This document shows positions 10,387 to 21,207 of a stretch of 64,000 nt of DNA, in pieces. The notes under the pieces were generated by a model. It had not been told where the DNA came from, ran no database searches, and was given only the letters and a program-made list of their open reading frames with translations. The translations under genes were made by a program, and so were the position numbers. Position 1 is the first letter of the stretch, and the number at the start of each line of letters is the position of its first letter. Source of the stretch: Pegoplata infirma (lineage: Eukaryota; Arthropoda; Insecta; Diptera; Anthomyiidae); contig OY992537.1 in NCBI GenBank assembly GCA_963921195.1, positions 71,648,979 through 71,712,978 of the forward strand, read 5' to 3'.

Positions 10387-10445
10387 AAAACAAATGAGAG
10401 TGGTATATTCATTGGTGCCGAATTTTTTATACTCTCCAAAATGTA
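10387..10445 (-). mobile_element. degenerate 3' end of a family alpha element
   Basis: Reads GAGAGTGGTATATTC...GTGCCGAAT...TATACTCTCCAAAATG, a mutated version of the 3' end seen on the minus strand at 56411-56465. The hairpin is partly lost. Confidence 0.5.
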
Positions 10446-10496
10446 AAAACACTTTTTTGCACTTATTTTTGCACTCACTTACGAAATGTACAGCTA

Positions 10497-10983
10497 CCCA
10501 GCAAAAACATGGTAATGAGTTGTGAAAAGTAATCATTACCAAGTACATTATTTATAAGGAGTACCCATTACCATTGACATTATTTTAAGCCCAAAAGTAA
10601 CTACTTCTTAGTAATATGTTATAAAAGCACTTCTAAGTAATAACATCTCCTTGCACTTACAGTTTTTAACCTTTACAATTCAATTAACTTAAAAAGTACT
10701 TTAAAACTTAAAAAAAATTACGCAATTTTTAAGTTTAAGTAAAAACAAGTTAAATTTTAAAAGTTTTAATTAACTAATTATTTTACATCTTATTGGTAAT
10801 GGGTTTTTACTCCTTATTAGTAATCCGAGGCAGTAACTACTTATTTATCTCCATACTCTTCACTAGTTATTTTTGTCTCACGCCCTTGTTAAAATAATTA
10901 GTGTTTCATTCAATAAGTAACTAGTTATTAACAGTTGTTTCGGATTACAAAACCCATTACTGGTAATGCCAATTTTTGCTGGG
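10497..10983. mobile_element. 487-bp MITE with CCCAGCAAAAA ends
   Basis: Termini CCCAGCAAAAACATGGTAAT and, inverted, TTTTTGCTGGG, flanked by TA at 10495-10496 and 10984-10985. The arms contain many GTAATGG/CCATTAC pairs, so a transcript or single strand could fold along most of its length. The TA flanks fit a Tc1/mariner-type transposase, but no transposase is encoded and the assignment is tentative. Confidence 0.75.
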
Positions 10984-11239
10984 TATTTTGGTTTTTTAAT
11001 GGGGTCCTCGACTGATATTTCAATTCGTTTTGCATGGAATAGCAAAGTAATATAACATTATTTTTTCTAAAAAAAAACTTTGCTTTGGCAAGTATACTAA
11101 ATCTTCCGCAAAACCTTATCATGATTTAATATTTTGGGCAAGAGTATAAAATTCGCAGGCATTTTTTTTATATACGTGCCCAGCACATCAAAATTAACAA
11201 ATATGATGTGTCAAAAGACATATTTATTTTTTATTTATT

Positions 11240-11345
11240 ATTTTTTAGTTTTTCAAAAATCCAAAATTTTGACCGCCGGGCGCCACGGGTTAATTTAATC
11301 CGATTGGCCTCAAATTAGTACCACATAAGGGGTAGGCCTAGTAGA
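11240..11345 (+). repeat. dispersed repeat shared with 6985-7090
   Basis: Same order of phrases as the minus-strand copy at 6985-7090 (AAAATCCAAAATTTTGACCG, GCGCCACGGGTTAATTTAAT, GGCCTAGTAGAA). About 90% identical by eye. Confidence 0.65.
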
Positions 11346-11402
11346 ATAAAAAAAGTCTGGATTTTGAAAATCGGAGAAAAAAAATTTTTGCTATACAGAA
11401 AA

Positions 11403-11745
11403 ATGCCAGTCTAATGTCGCATAGTCCTAGACAGGTTAAGTTCGGAGGAAGGCAAACTCGGAAAAAGGTGAAAAAGTTTAAGAACTAAACTAACACCTGC
11501 AAAACAATATTATTTTTACATGGTTTTTTGTGTTGCTGTTAAACAAATGAAATCCTTTAATGACAGAAACAGTTCAAGATCCTGCATTTGGAATCGGGTG
11601 ATTTGAGAATTTTGTTTTTTTCTGCCCCTTTTGGGGGCGTGGGTATAAAAAATAGTTAAAATAGTAATAAAACAGCATTTTACTAGTGCAAAAATTATAA
11701 TAAATGAATATGTTAACATTTATCGCCAGGGGAAGGTGCTAATTC
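11403..11745 (+). mobile_element. internal fragment of a family alpha Helentron-like element
   Basis: Degenerate match to the interior of the alpha copies: CCTAGACAGGTTAAGTTCGG, GAACTAAACTAAC, TTTTTACATGGTTTTTTGTG, TTCAAGATCCTGCATTTGG and GGGGGCGTGGGTATAAAA in the expected order. Both ends are missing. Confidence 0.6.
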
Positions 11746-11857
11746 GGATTTGTTTCATGTCAGTCTAGGATTAATATTTTGGGAAGTTACAAAAATCGGT
11801 CTATGGTATTTTGCTAATAACGAATTCGGAATGACCCCGACGTTCACTTCAATTATA

Positions 11858-12269
11858 CACACAAAAATAAGAACCTTGTAAAATTACAGAAAAGTTTGTA
11901 ACTTTTTTTTGCTACTTCCCTATTTGACAAGAATTTCTTGTTATTTTTCAAACTTTTGACCAATATTTTACGAGAATTCCTAGGACAAATTATGAGCTTT
12001 TTTGTAATTTTAAAAGATTTTTACCAATAAAATTGTAAATTTACAACTTTTTTGGCGAAATAAAACTTACAAGGAGTTCTCGTAAATTTACTAGGTTTTT
12101 TTTAAAAAACCCTTCGAAATTTGGAAAATTGCAAGAAAAACTGTAAAATTACAAAAAAAAAAATTGGATCGGAAATGACTTGTTAAAAAACAAAGAAAAC
12201 TGTCAAATATTGGTAAAATGGGATTACGAGACTTTTTCTAATAATTTGACACGTTTTTTTTTTTGAGTG
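11858..12269. mobile_element. 412-bp foldback MITE, TA-flanked
   Basis: Left end CACACAAAAATAAG after TA (11856-11857); right end TTTTTTTTTGAGTG before TA (12270-12271). The arms contain inverted words such as CTTGTAAAATTAC / GTAAATTTAC and ACGAGAATTCC / GGAGTTCTCGT. The family has a second copy at 542-1065. No ORF. Confidence 0.7.
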
Positions 12270-12271
12270 TA

Positions 12272-13180
12272 TAAAAAAACACTAAATTGTCGCCACTGTT
12301 AATTTGTAAAATAAATTTTTTTAATTTAAACAAAATTGCCAAAAAAAAAAAAAATTAAAAAAAAAAGTACAATGTATAAATAGTGAATGTAAAGATGATA
12401 CAAATCTTTCGTCAGACTTTTAGAGATTTTACTTGAATAAATACCTACTTTGTGTGTTTGTTGCTTTTTTGCATTTAAATTAATTTTATTGTTATTTTAT
12501 TACATGGTTTGCTTGACACCACCATCGTCGATCGACACCATCATCAACATCAATCAATGATCAATAACGAACATTGATCTTAAAGTTGGAGGTAGAGGTT
12601 TTTTCTGTGTAGTTGTTGTTGAAATGAATATAAAGATGTTGCTACTCTACCATCCAACGGAGTTAGTAACATCATCAGCAACATCGCTGATAGCAATGTG
12701 ACAGTAGCAGTAGCAGCAGCAACAACAATGACAACTGTTACTTTAATATATGTAAAACAAACAACATGAATGTATGTAAAACAAAGCAAACAACGACAAC
12801 AAAAAAGGTGTTGATGACGTTGTCAATTGATTTAATATATAAACCAATAACCGTTTATAAACCTTTCTTTCACGTTTTGCATACAAGAGTATCACCTCCT
12901 TTTGTATGATTTCAAATGTGTTTCGTTGGTGAGGTGGCGTTGATGGTAAGGTTAGAAATAATAAAAAAAAAAAAATTTCACCGGATTCACATGTTTCACA
13001 TGTGGTTTTTGTAGTGGCTTTCTTTATTTTCTTTCTTCTCGAAAATTTCATTCATACGTAGATAGCATGTTCATTTTGTCCAATTGAATTTATTTATTTC
13101 ATTTTATTTTAATTCAAATTTACGAAATTTTAACATTTTAACTAACCATATGTTAAAATGATGGTGACTGACATGTACAC
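12272..13180. other. low-repeat island, no gene seen
   Basis: This stretch lacks the repeats that fill most of the window and has a richer composition, with CAGCAGCAACAACAATGACAAC-type trinucleotide runs (12700-12735). Such runs are common in fly introns and regulatory DNA. The ORFs on either strand have no recognisable domain and a composition set by the simple repeats. Whether it is a cis-regulatory region is not shown by the sequence alone. Confidence 0.4.
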
Positions 13181-13239
13181 TTAAAAAAAAAATTGCTTAG
13201 ATATCATTCTGCAAAAAAAAAAAAATTTTCGCAAGTTAA

Positions 13240-13455
13240 CCAGTAGCCGAATTAAAGAGTTTTCTATTTTTAGGTTATGTAAAATGTACCGAAATTTTCG
13301 AGGTGTCCTAACATTTTCGTTCTTCTTTTTAACCGGTGAGCCGATATCGATGTAATACAAACCCAAATTTCTAAGTAGAAGGGTTGAAAAATATCGGTGT
13401 TATAGTCACAGTCATCAATGTGCCATATTTTGTCCGTGCTCGCCATTCCAACACA
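13240..13455 (-). mobile_element. degenerate fragment of a family gamma Helentron-like element
   Basis: Matches the interior of the gamma copies (compare 16860-17050): ATTTTTAGGTTATG, CGAGGTGTCCTAACATTTTCG, GCCGATATCGATGTAATAC, CAGTCATCAATGTGCCATA and TTTTGTCCGTG in order. Both ends are lost. Confidence 0.6.
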
Positions 13456-13464
13456 CATACTTAC

Positions 13465-13834
13465 CCCCATTAGAAACGAAATTTCCAAAATGTACCTCTT
13501 CCAGAATGTTTTTCTTCACAGAAGGATCCCATAATTCATATTTAAATTATCTAGGATCATTGTTTCAGCAAATATTAAAAGTACAAAAAGTATACTTTTG
13601 ATCCCCGTTAAGAAACGGAATTTCCAAAATGTACTTTCCCCAATCTTTTTTTTCAACCGAAGGATTTAATATTCCAAATTTCAAGATTCTCTTACCATTA
13701 TATCAGGAAATAAATAAGTACACTTTTTTACCCCTTTTAACCCCTTCATTAACCTAGAGACGAACCTTTTAAAATATCAAGTTTCTATGATTATTATTTC
13801 AGGAAATAAAAAAGTATCAAAAAGTGTACTTTCG
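13465..13834. repeat. diverged tandem repeat of about 140 bp leading into the satellite
   Basis: The phrase GAAATTTCCAAAATGTAC at 13480-13497 recurs as GGAATTTCCAAAATGTAC at 13618-13635. Between them lie ATTGTTTCAGCAAAT and TATATCAGGAAATAAA phrases. The last unit ends ATTATTTCAGGAAATAAAAAAGTA, and a matching phrase (ATTATTTCAGTAAATAAAAA) closes the 16-bp array on its other side at 15491-15510. Confidence 0.6.
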
Positions 13835-15485
13835 GTACTTTTAACAAAAGGTACTTTTTATAAAAGTTATTTTTATAAAAGGTATTTTGTATAAAAGCTA
13901 CATTTTATAAAAGGTATTTTTTATAAAAGGTACTTTTTTTAAAATGTAATTTTTATAAAAAAGGAACTTTTTATAAAAGGTAATTTTTTTAAAAGGTTCT
14001 TTTATAAAAGGTACTTTTTATAAAAGGTACTTTTTATAAAAGGTAATTTTTATAAAAGGTACTTTTTATAAAAGGTACTTTTTATAAAAGGTACTTTTTA
14101 TATAAGGTACTTTTTATAAAATGTACTTTTTATAAAAGGTACTTTTTATAAAAGGTACTTTTTATAAAAGGTACTTTTTATAAAAGGTACTTTTTATAAA
14201 AGGTACATTTTATAAAAGGTACTTTTTATAAAATGTACTTTTTATAAAAGGTACTTTTTTTAAAAGGTACTTTTTATAAAAGGTACTTTTTATTAAAAGT
14301 ACTTTTTATAAAAGGTACTTTTTATAAAAGGTACTTTTTATAAAAGGTACTTTTTATAAAAGGTACTTTTTATAAAAGGTACTTTTTATAAAAGGTACTT
14401 TTTATAAAAGGTACTTTTATAAAAGGTACTTTTTATAAAAGGTACTTTTTATAAAAGGTACTTTTTATAAAAGGTACTTTTTATAAAAGGTACTTTTTAT
14501 AAAAGGTACTTTTTATAAAAGGTAATTTTTATAAAAGGTACTTTTTATAAAAGGTACTTTTTATAAAAGGTACTTTTTATAAAAGGTACTTTTTATAAAA
14601 GGTACTTTTTTTAAGAGATACTTTTTTTAAAAGGTACTTCTTATAAAAGGTACTTTTATTAAAAGAAACTTTGTATAAAAGGCACTTATTAAAAAAGGTA
14701 TAAAAAGTACAAAAAGTTATAAAAGGTACTTTTTACAAAAGGTGCTTTTTATAAAAGGTACTTTTTATAAAAGGTACTTTTTATAAAAGGTACTTTTTAT
14801 AAAATGTACTTTTTATAAAAGGTACTTTTTATAAAAGGTACTTTTTATAAAAGGTACTTTTTATAAAAGGTACTTTTTATAAAAGGTACTTTTTATAAAA
14901 GGTACTTTTTATAAAAGGTACTTTTTATAAAAGGTACTTTTTATAAAAGGTACTTTTTATAAAAGGTACTTTTTATAAAAGGTACTTTTTATAAAAGGTA
15001 CTTTTTATAAAAGGTACTTTTTATAAAAGGTACTTTTTATAAAAGGTACTTTTTATAAAAGGTACTTTTTATAAAAGGTACTTTTTATAAAAGGTACTTT
15101 TTATAAAAGGTACTTTTTATAAAAGGTACTTTTTATAAAAGGTACTTTTTATAAAAGGTGCTTTTTATAAAAGATACTTTTTATAAAAGATACTTTTTAT
15201 AAAAGGTACTTTTTATAATAGGTACTTTTTATAATAGGTACTTTTTAAGAAAGGTACTTTTTATTAAAGGTACTTTTTATAAAAGGTACTTTTTATAAAA
15301 GGTACTTTTTATAAAACGGTCTTTTTATAAAAGTTACTTTTTATAAAAGGTACTTTTTATACTTTTTATACAAGGTACTTTTTATAAAAGGTACTTTTTA
15401 TTAAAGGTACTTTTTATAAAAGGTACTTTTTATAAAAGGTGCTTTTTATAAAAGGTACTTTTTTTAGAAGGTACTTTATTAAAAA
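13835..15485. repeat. 16-bp minisatellite, about 100 units
   Basis: Tandem units of GGTACTTTTTATAAAA run for about 1.65 kb. Units in 14280-14620 and 14760-15160 are almost identical; those at both edges and around 14620-14720 are more diverged, with insertions and substitutions. Each unit contains the palindrome TTTTATAAAA. No coding potential. It appears to be an expansion inside a larger repeat of about 140 bp, since the same phrase borders it on both sides. Confidence 0.95.
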
Positions 15486-15544
15486 GGTGCCATTATTTCA
15501 GTAAATAAAAAAAAGTACCAAAAGTACACTTTTTTAACATTTTT

Positions 15545-15692
15545 ACGTTAGCGCACGTAGACTCTGAGGTCTGTAGGTTCCCCTACTAATCCCTGCCGTT
15601 AAGCCAATTTGAGCTCCTTATGAAACTCCTAAGTTATTGAATTTTGACATTCGACAAATCAGAAAGATCGTGCAGCTTTCAGGATCTCAGTA
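15545..15692 (-). mobile_element. LOA/R1-like LINE 3' end fragment (copy B)
   Basis: About 150 bp match the extreme 3' end of LINE copy A (4560-4730): CGCACGTAGACTCTGAGGT, CCCTACTAATCCCTGCCGTTAAG, ATGAAACTCCTAAG and ATTTTGACATTCGACAAATC. It covers the 3'UTR and the last codons, so it is a severely 5'-truncated insertion or a remnant. The minus-strand 3' end abuts AT-rich flank just after the 16-bp minisatellite. Confidence 0.8.
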
Positions 15693-16403
15693 TTTTAGAT
15701 TTCCTTTTTCACAATATTTTCTCTGTGTGTATACATATTTATTTGGCAACATTGTTAAAGATTTTTTTAAAGTGAGTGTAGGCATGAGAAAGTTATTTGC
15801 AGACAATTTGTTGTTATGTTGATTAATTTTTATGCCAAATTGTTATTGATGATTGTTTGCCAGCCAGAATGATCACCATAACCAACTAACCACCACCATC
15901 ATTTAACATAAATATCATCAATTAGATGGAGTTCAGTTATATTCATTTGCATGTTTCATTGAATGTTTTTTTTTTTTGTTTTTTGAAGATATTGTAATAG
16001 ATGACGTTTGATTTTTGAATTTAGTTAGTTTCTTTGGTGTTTCAGTGACGTTAATGGTTTGAATAAATTGTTAAGAAATTTTATGCATGATTTTTATTTA
16101 TTAGAAAGTCTTTCTTCCGTTTCCGCTTTTAGAAATTCAAAATAAATTTGATGAATAATTGCAAATTAAAGTTATTTAATAATTTGGGAATACTAATGTA
16201 GTCCAAGGTTTTGGGGTTTTTAGATTTCCACAAATGTTTAAGTTAATTAATCAGGGTTCTCTAACTTTACAAACCCACAATTGTTTAACTAACTCTTACT
16301 TATTGTTTTTTTCTGTCACTACAGATCAAGCGCAGACTCATTTAATTGAAAAATGCAGCGGAAAATTTAATTTTTAAAAATTATAGACATTAAAAGCGAC
16401 CCA
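15693..16403. other. AT-rich low-repeat stretch, no gene seen
   Basis: Contains a CCAACTAACCACCACCATCATT run near 15875-15903 but no ORF with a recognisable domain and no repeat shared with the rest of the window. Confidence 0.35.
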
Positions 16404-16614
16404 CACAGAAAATAATATCGTATTTTTTTTTTTAATTAAAAATGGATTTGATATTAAATTTAACTTCAATTAAACATTTTAATTGATTCAATTAATGTTT
16501 TAATTGAATTCTTAACTTTACTGAAAACAAAAATAAAATGAACAAACGAAACCGGTTTTGTATGCATTAGTGTTAGTAGCCAATGAAAAAATAAAAATGC
16601 AAAAAACAACAAAA

Positions 16615-17271
16615 ACAAGTAAAAAAGTTAAATTCGGCCTTGCCGAATGTAGTGATACCCTCCACAATTTCAAAAAGATTATTGCAAACAACTTTATTTA
16701 AAAGGAAATTACTTTTGAAAAAAAAAAAATTATAAAAAAAATTCCGCGAAAAAAAAATTTGGTAAAAAAAAATCCGCGATTTTTTTGTCAAAAAATATGT
16801 TCGTACTTGTTTAAATACCATTTGGTGTTCAATTATGTTCACATATGTCAAGCAGAAGCCAAATTAAAGCATTTTGTATTTTTAGGTTATGTTGAATGTA
16901 CTGAAATTTTTGAGGTGTGTTTACATTTTCGTTCATAACTTTTGAACCGCTGAACCGATATCGCTCAAATGCAATACCAAACTTCTCGGGAGAACTTCCA
17001 ATATATATGTTAAGTTTCAGTCATCTCTGTGCAATATTTTGTCCGCGAGAGCATTTTCAACAGACAGACAGACGGACAGACGGACAGACGGACAGACGGA
17101 CAGACGGACAGACGGACAGACGGACAGACGGACATCGCTAGAATGTCTTAAAATCGATCGGACATCATGAATATATATACTTTATGGGGTCCCAGACCGA
17201 TATTTCGATGAGTTACAAACAGAATGACAAACTTATATATACCCTCTATCACTAAGTGGAGGGTATAAAAA
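16615..17271 (-). mobile_element. Helentron-like element (family gamma), copy 1
   Basis: Minus-strand element. It starts (right side) TATACCCTCCACTTAGTGAT, with GACCCCATAAAGTATATATA and a GTCCGTCTGTCC microsatellite at 17056-17132. It ends (left side) with GTATCACTAC, the hairpin ATTCGGCAAGGCCGAAT and CTTTTTTACTTGTT. The overall plan is that of DINE-1-like elements. The apparent ORF over the microsatellite (repeated Thr-Asp-Gly) is a by-product. Confidence 0.75.
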
Positions 17272-18200
17272 CTTTTGAACTATTGTTTTGTATATTTTGG
17301 TGGTAGCAGCCACCAAAAAAATTTAGTTTCATTGTTTTCTTTAAGGCGAGTGGTCGTTGCGGATAAAATGTTTTGCTAATGAAATGTGTACAGTTGAAAC
17401 AAAAAAAATAATATGAGGCATTTGCCTTGTGTTTTGCATATTGAAATATAATAAATTTTTTTTTGTTTCAACTTTACTAAAGCGACAAAAATGCATGCAG
17501 TAACAAGATTTAAAAATAAAAATGTAATTTTAAATAGTTATTGATATTTTAAAATACTACTATAATGTTTCTATGCAAAACTATACCAACTGTTTATATT
17601 TAATAAAGAAAAAAAAATTCTTAATAATATAAAACAAAAAAATTCTATGTTTATTTATTTTAGGGCATTTTTTTAAAGTTTAACTTTTAAAATTAAATTG
17701 AGTTTTGGTATTTTTTCAATTTAACATTTTATATGAATCAATAAATCTATATTATTGATTTTCAATTTTATATTAATTTTTTTTTAGTTTATTTAATTAC
17801 AATTTTAATTGGTTTTCCATTTTATTTTCAATTGTAATGATTTTGATCTGGTAACCTTGGTTTCAGCCGAGAGTGATGCGGCTAACTTCACTCTATCCGT
17901 GATTGGTCAACCATTTTGTAATTAGATATATTAAAGTGTAAGAAAAGAGAGCACGCTCATAAAAACGTGTTTGATATTTTTAGAGTTTTTTTGAAATAAA
18001 ACATTGTTAACAATAAAAGTGTGATTATTAAACAATTAAAACTTTAATTGATTCAATTAAGAATTTAATTAAGTTTTAAAACTATTTTCAAACAAAATGA
18101 GTAATTAATATGCGCATTTTCGTGATACGTCCGAAATCAATTAATTTTTTAATTGAATTAACGAATTTCGTAATTGAAATTCATTTTTATTTTTTTCTGT
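17272..18200. other. AT-rich interior of the CACAGAAAA element
   Basis: No ORF and no recognised gene. A short GC-richer phrase at 17850-17915 (GTTTCAGCCGAGAGTGATG) stands out, but I cannot assign it. Confidence 0.3.
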
Positions 18201-18201
18201 G

Positions 18202-18769
18202 CAGTTGACAAAATAAAATCAACGCTGACATACTGCTGACTATCCCTTTATGAAATGGCTGTCATCTTCATACAATGTTTCCAAATGTCCCCAATGACAT
18301 GTCAGCAGTTGGTCAGCAGTGTCCACCAGTATCGGTGACCACCAACAATTCGTTTTATCAATCGCTGACAAACTGCTTACATGGGGGACATTTTTATTTT
18401 ATAAAGGGAGAGTCCGCAATATGTCAGGGGTGATTTTTTTTTTTGCCGACTGGGGAGATTTTTGAGGACTTCAATGTATAAAATGTTTCATGGCTTCGCT
18501 TTTCTAGCCAAACGATTCCCGTGGGCATATACGTTGGGCTATTTGCTTTACACAGTTTCGTAATACTCTCGATTTTTTCATCACATCCTGACAATTTTGA
18601 TGTTGAGTTACTTGAGCCTCTCGGAAAATCGATTCGAAACCTTCTTTCTGCATCCTTAACATTTTCAGACCTTCACTTTTTCAGACCTTAAAATTATGTA
18701 TTAAATCCAAGCAAATTTCAAATTAATCAAAACATTAGTGCTAGTTTAATTAGACGTGCAAAAATGCAA
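18202..18769. other. stretch without recognised gene
   Basis: Contains several copies of GCTGAC/GTCAGC words between 18220 and 18370 in both orientations, giving potential hairpins. No ORF of note. Confidence 0.3.
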
Positions 18770-19080
18770 TCAAATACAGAGAGGATACGTTCAGTTATTG
18801 GCGAAATGACAAAAATCCAGTTACTGACGCGTTACGCAAGCAGACGAGAAAGGAATGCGATCAGCATTTTCGTGCCAAGGTCCTTACTGCACCGCGGGTC
18901 ATTTGTTTAAAAGGTAAAGAATAATAATAGTTCATTCATCCCAACTCTTATAAGGAATGATTAAATATTCACACACTCGTTAAATAAAGCCAATCTTTTT
19001 ACTAGAATGTTTGCAAGAGACTCATTTTTGCCGAAAAGTGGGTGATTGCTTTCCGACAAGAATACACGAACTCGAGGGAG

Positions 19081-19092
19081 TATCCTTTACTA
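19081..19092. repeat. target-site duplication of LINE copy C, left
   Basis: TATCCTTTACTA, repeated exactly at 20316-20327. It borders the 5'-truncated start of the LINE insertion. Confidence 0.85.
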
Positions 19093-19297
19093 TATTTTTA
19101 ACACGGATGTATAGAGTCTGCACCAACAAGTGGGCTTTGGAGTATATTCGGAGGAACTTGGGTTGAGCCTGGCTCGAAGATTGCCGGATCATTGCAGTGT
19201 TTACCAGGCAGAGATGTTCGGAGATTCTCGCAGCCTTGCAGTGTTTACCAGGCGCAGATGATGGCAATAAAGGAAGTGGCTGACTGGTTGAGCTGCA

Positions 19298-19305
19298 ATG
19301 AATTG
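19298..19305. repeat. 8-bp target-site duplication of hAT MITE, left
   Basis: ATGAATTG, repeated at 19755-19762 directly after the other end of the element. Confidence 0.9.
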
Positions 19306-19754
19306 CAGGGATGGAAAAGTTAGTACTTTAGTACTTTTTTCAGTACTTTTTCACTCTCAAAGATACCGTAGTACCCCCACAACTGATTTAGTACCTTTTC
19401 TATACCAGACAATTTCATACATTTTTCAACCAAAATTTAAAAAATTTTCCAAAAAAATCCGAAAATCTACCGATTTTCATTGGAAAATGTTTCAAAAGCA
19501 TCAAATAAATGAAATTTTTGATTTTAGCCAACCTTTATTGAAGTTTTCTCTAAAAAATAAATAAATGAATAAGGATGTCCTCAATTTAGGAATTTTTATA
19601 TTGAATTGTGCCTAGTTTCTTCTTATTCGTCGCACACGAACGGCGTTCGTCGTACAGAAACTGGACTTTAATTTTTTTAGTACCATCGAGGGCGAAAAAG
19701 TACTTTTTTGGTTGAGCTCCAGTACCATTTCAAAATTCCGATTTTCCATCCCTG
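19306..19754. mobile_element. hAT-type MITE, 449 bp
   Basis: Perfect 13-bp terminal inverted repeats CAGGGATGGAAAA / TTTTCCATCCCTG, flanked by the 8-bp duplication ATGAATTG. An 8-bp duplication with CAGGG-type ends is the signature of the hAT superfamily. The interior has short direct words (TTAGTACTTTAGTACTTTTTT) and no transposase, so it needs a trans-acting hAT transposase. Excising it in silico, with one duplication, makes the flanking RNase H sequence collinear with copy A, confirming the boundaries. Confidence 0.92.
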
Positions 19755-20315
19755 ATGAATTGTCTAAAACTGCAGTCAACATATATTCTAACAGTCAAGC
19801 CGCGGTCAAGTCCCTAGAGACTATGTTTCTGAAAACAAAATCTGCCCTTAACTGCCGCACGTCCTTAAATAAGATGGCCCAGCAGTTTGACATACGACTC
19901 ATATGGGTCCCAGAACACAGACATTCCAGGGAATTTCAAAGCCGATGAGCTTGCAAGACTGGGAACTAACTTAAAGGTTGCAACAGAATTGGAAAATGTA
20001 GAAACTTGCAGCTTTGTACCGCGACGGAGTCTAATCAAAGATGGGAAAATTGGAAACTATCGAGCATTTCATCTGCCATTGCCCAGCACTTTCCGGTCAG
20101 AGACTTGCGTAACTGGGATCAAAGGAGCTGCACTATCTTTCTGATTTGTCGGATGTCAAAATTCAATATCTAAGGAGTTTCATAAGAAGCTGAAATTAGT
20201 TTAACGACATGGTCTAGTAGGGAAACCTATTACAGTCCCGTTGTATTACAAAGGACATCAGAGTCTACGTGAGTTAACGTAAAACGTCAGCAGCCACTTA
20301 CAACCTTACCTAACC

Positions 20316-20327
20316 TATCCTTTACTA
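20316..20327. repeat. target-site duplication of LINE copy C, right
   Basis: TATCCTTTACTA, the partner of 19081-19092. The Jockey-like coding sequence resumes directly after it. Confidence 0.85.
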
Positions 20328-21207
20328 AGTCCAAACTTTTTTTTCGAGCACATGCACTTTAAAGAGTTCTTGAAGATTTCAATGTTAATAAGTCCCCGCT
20401 GCCAGATGGAATTTCGGCACTAGTGCTGGAGCATTGTGGTTTTACGTTGTCTTGTCCCTTGGCAAACCTTTAAAGGTACTTGAACCATGTAGAAGTTTTT
20501 CATTTATGCTGGTATATAGCTTACGTTCTTCCAATCCCTAAAAAGGGTGAATCCTATAACCCTGATAACTACCGCACTATAGCAGTTTGATCTACGATCT
20601 ATGAGGTGATGGAGAACACGGTTAATTATCACTTAGTTAACTATCTAGAGTTTAACTCACTTTTGTGCGATCGAAAGTATGGTTTCGTAGAAGTCATTCA
20701 ACAGGAGACTTGTTGGCGTTCCTTTCGTAACGTTGGAGTCGGTTCCTCCAACAATTTGGTAAAAGCAAAGTGTGGATATTTCCAATGCATTCAATTGTAT
20801 GTGGCACGGAGTCCCCGTTTCGAAGCTTATTGCGTTTGGTGTCGCTTGTGATTTCTCTCGATTTATATCGAGCTTTATCTGTAATCGCACTATACAAAAG
20901 GTTATAGATGGGACTCCATTTTAATTTAGGAATACTGCAATGTTCTGTTCTTTCTTCAAGATTTTTTCTTATTTTTCTTAATGATCTTCTTAGTCAAACT
21001 TCCAATCCAATATATTCTTTCGCAGATGGTAGCAAGATTTGCCATTAATTTTTCTTTAATCAAATATCAAGCCTCACCGAGGTTTAAGTTATGAGGCAGA
21101 ACATGAATCACACACTCAATCATGACCTTTCAACTATCTCCAATTGGAGTCTTGTGAATAGGTTCGATATTAATGCTCGTAAGACAAAATGTTGAATGTT
21201 GACCCAC

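Larger units (their letters stand above)
16404..18201. mobile_element. 1.8-kb element with CACAGAAAA ends
   Basis: The left end CACAGAAAATAATATCG is mirrored at the right by TTTATTTTTTTCTGTG; a CA dinucleotide flanks each side. The subterminal 130 bp at both ends are rich in ATTAATTGAATTC / AATTAAAACATTTAATTG words in both orientations. The interior contains an inserted Helentron-like element (16615-17271) and about 700 bp of AT-rich DNA without an ORF. The ends resemble those of 2740-3264. The CA flanks may be mutated TA duplications. Confidence 0.45.
19093..20315 (+). mobile_element. LOA/R1-like LINE 3' fragment (copy C) inside the Jockey-like LINE
   Basis: A plus-strand fragment of the same family as 4533-6950, starting within the RNase H domain (residues equivalent to TINFYTDGS). 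It carries the RNase H remnants, the C-terminal knuckle remnant and the 3'UTR ending ACAACCTTACCTAACC. It is flanked by the 12-bp duplication TATCCTTTACTA. It has a local duplication of about 45 bp (CAGTGTTTACCAGGC at 19196 and again at 19239), a 449-bp MITE (19306-19754), and a deletion of about 200 bp near 20045 relative to copy A. It is clearly dead, and older than the MITE inside it. Confidence 0.9.

Noticed and set aside
12580..13051. minus-strand ORFs of 69 and 102 codons
   Set aside because: They cross simple-repeat DNA with no domain and no exon signals that I could support.
16917..17141. ORF with repeated Thr-Asp-Gly/Arg residues (also at 54265-54495 and 9243-9425)
   Set aside because: It is a translation of the CCGT microsatellite inside Helentron-like elements, seen on either strand.
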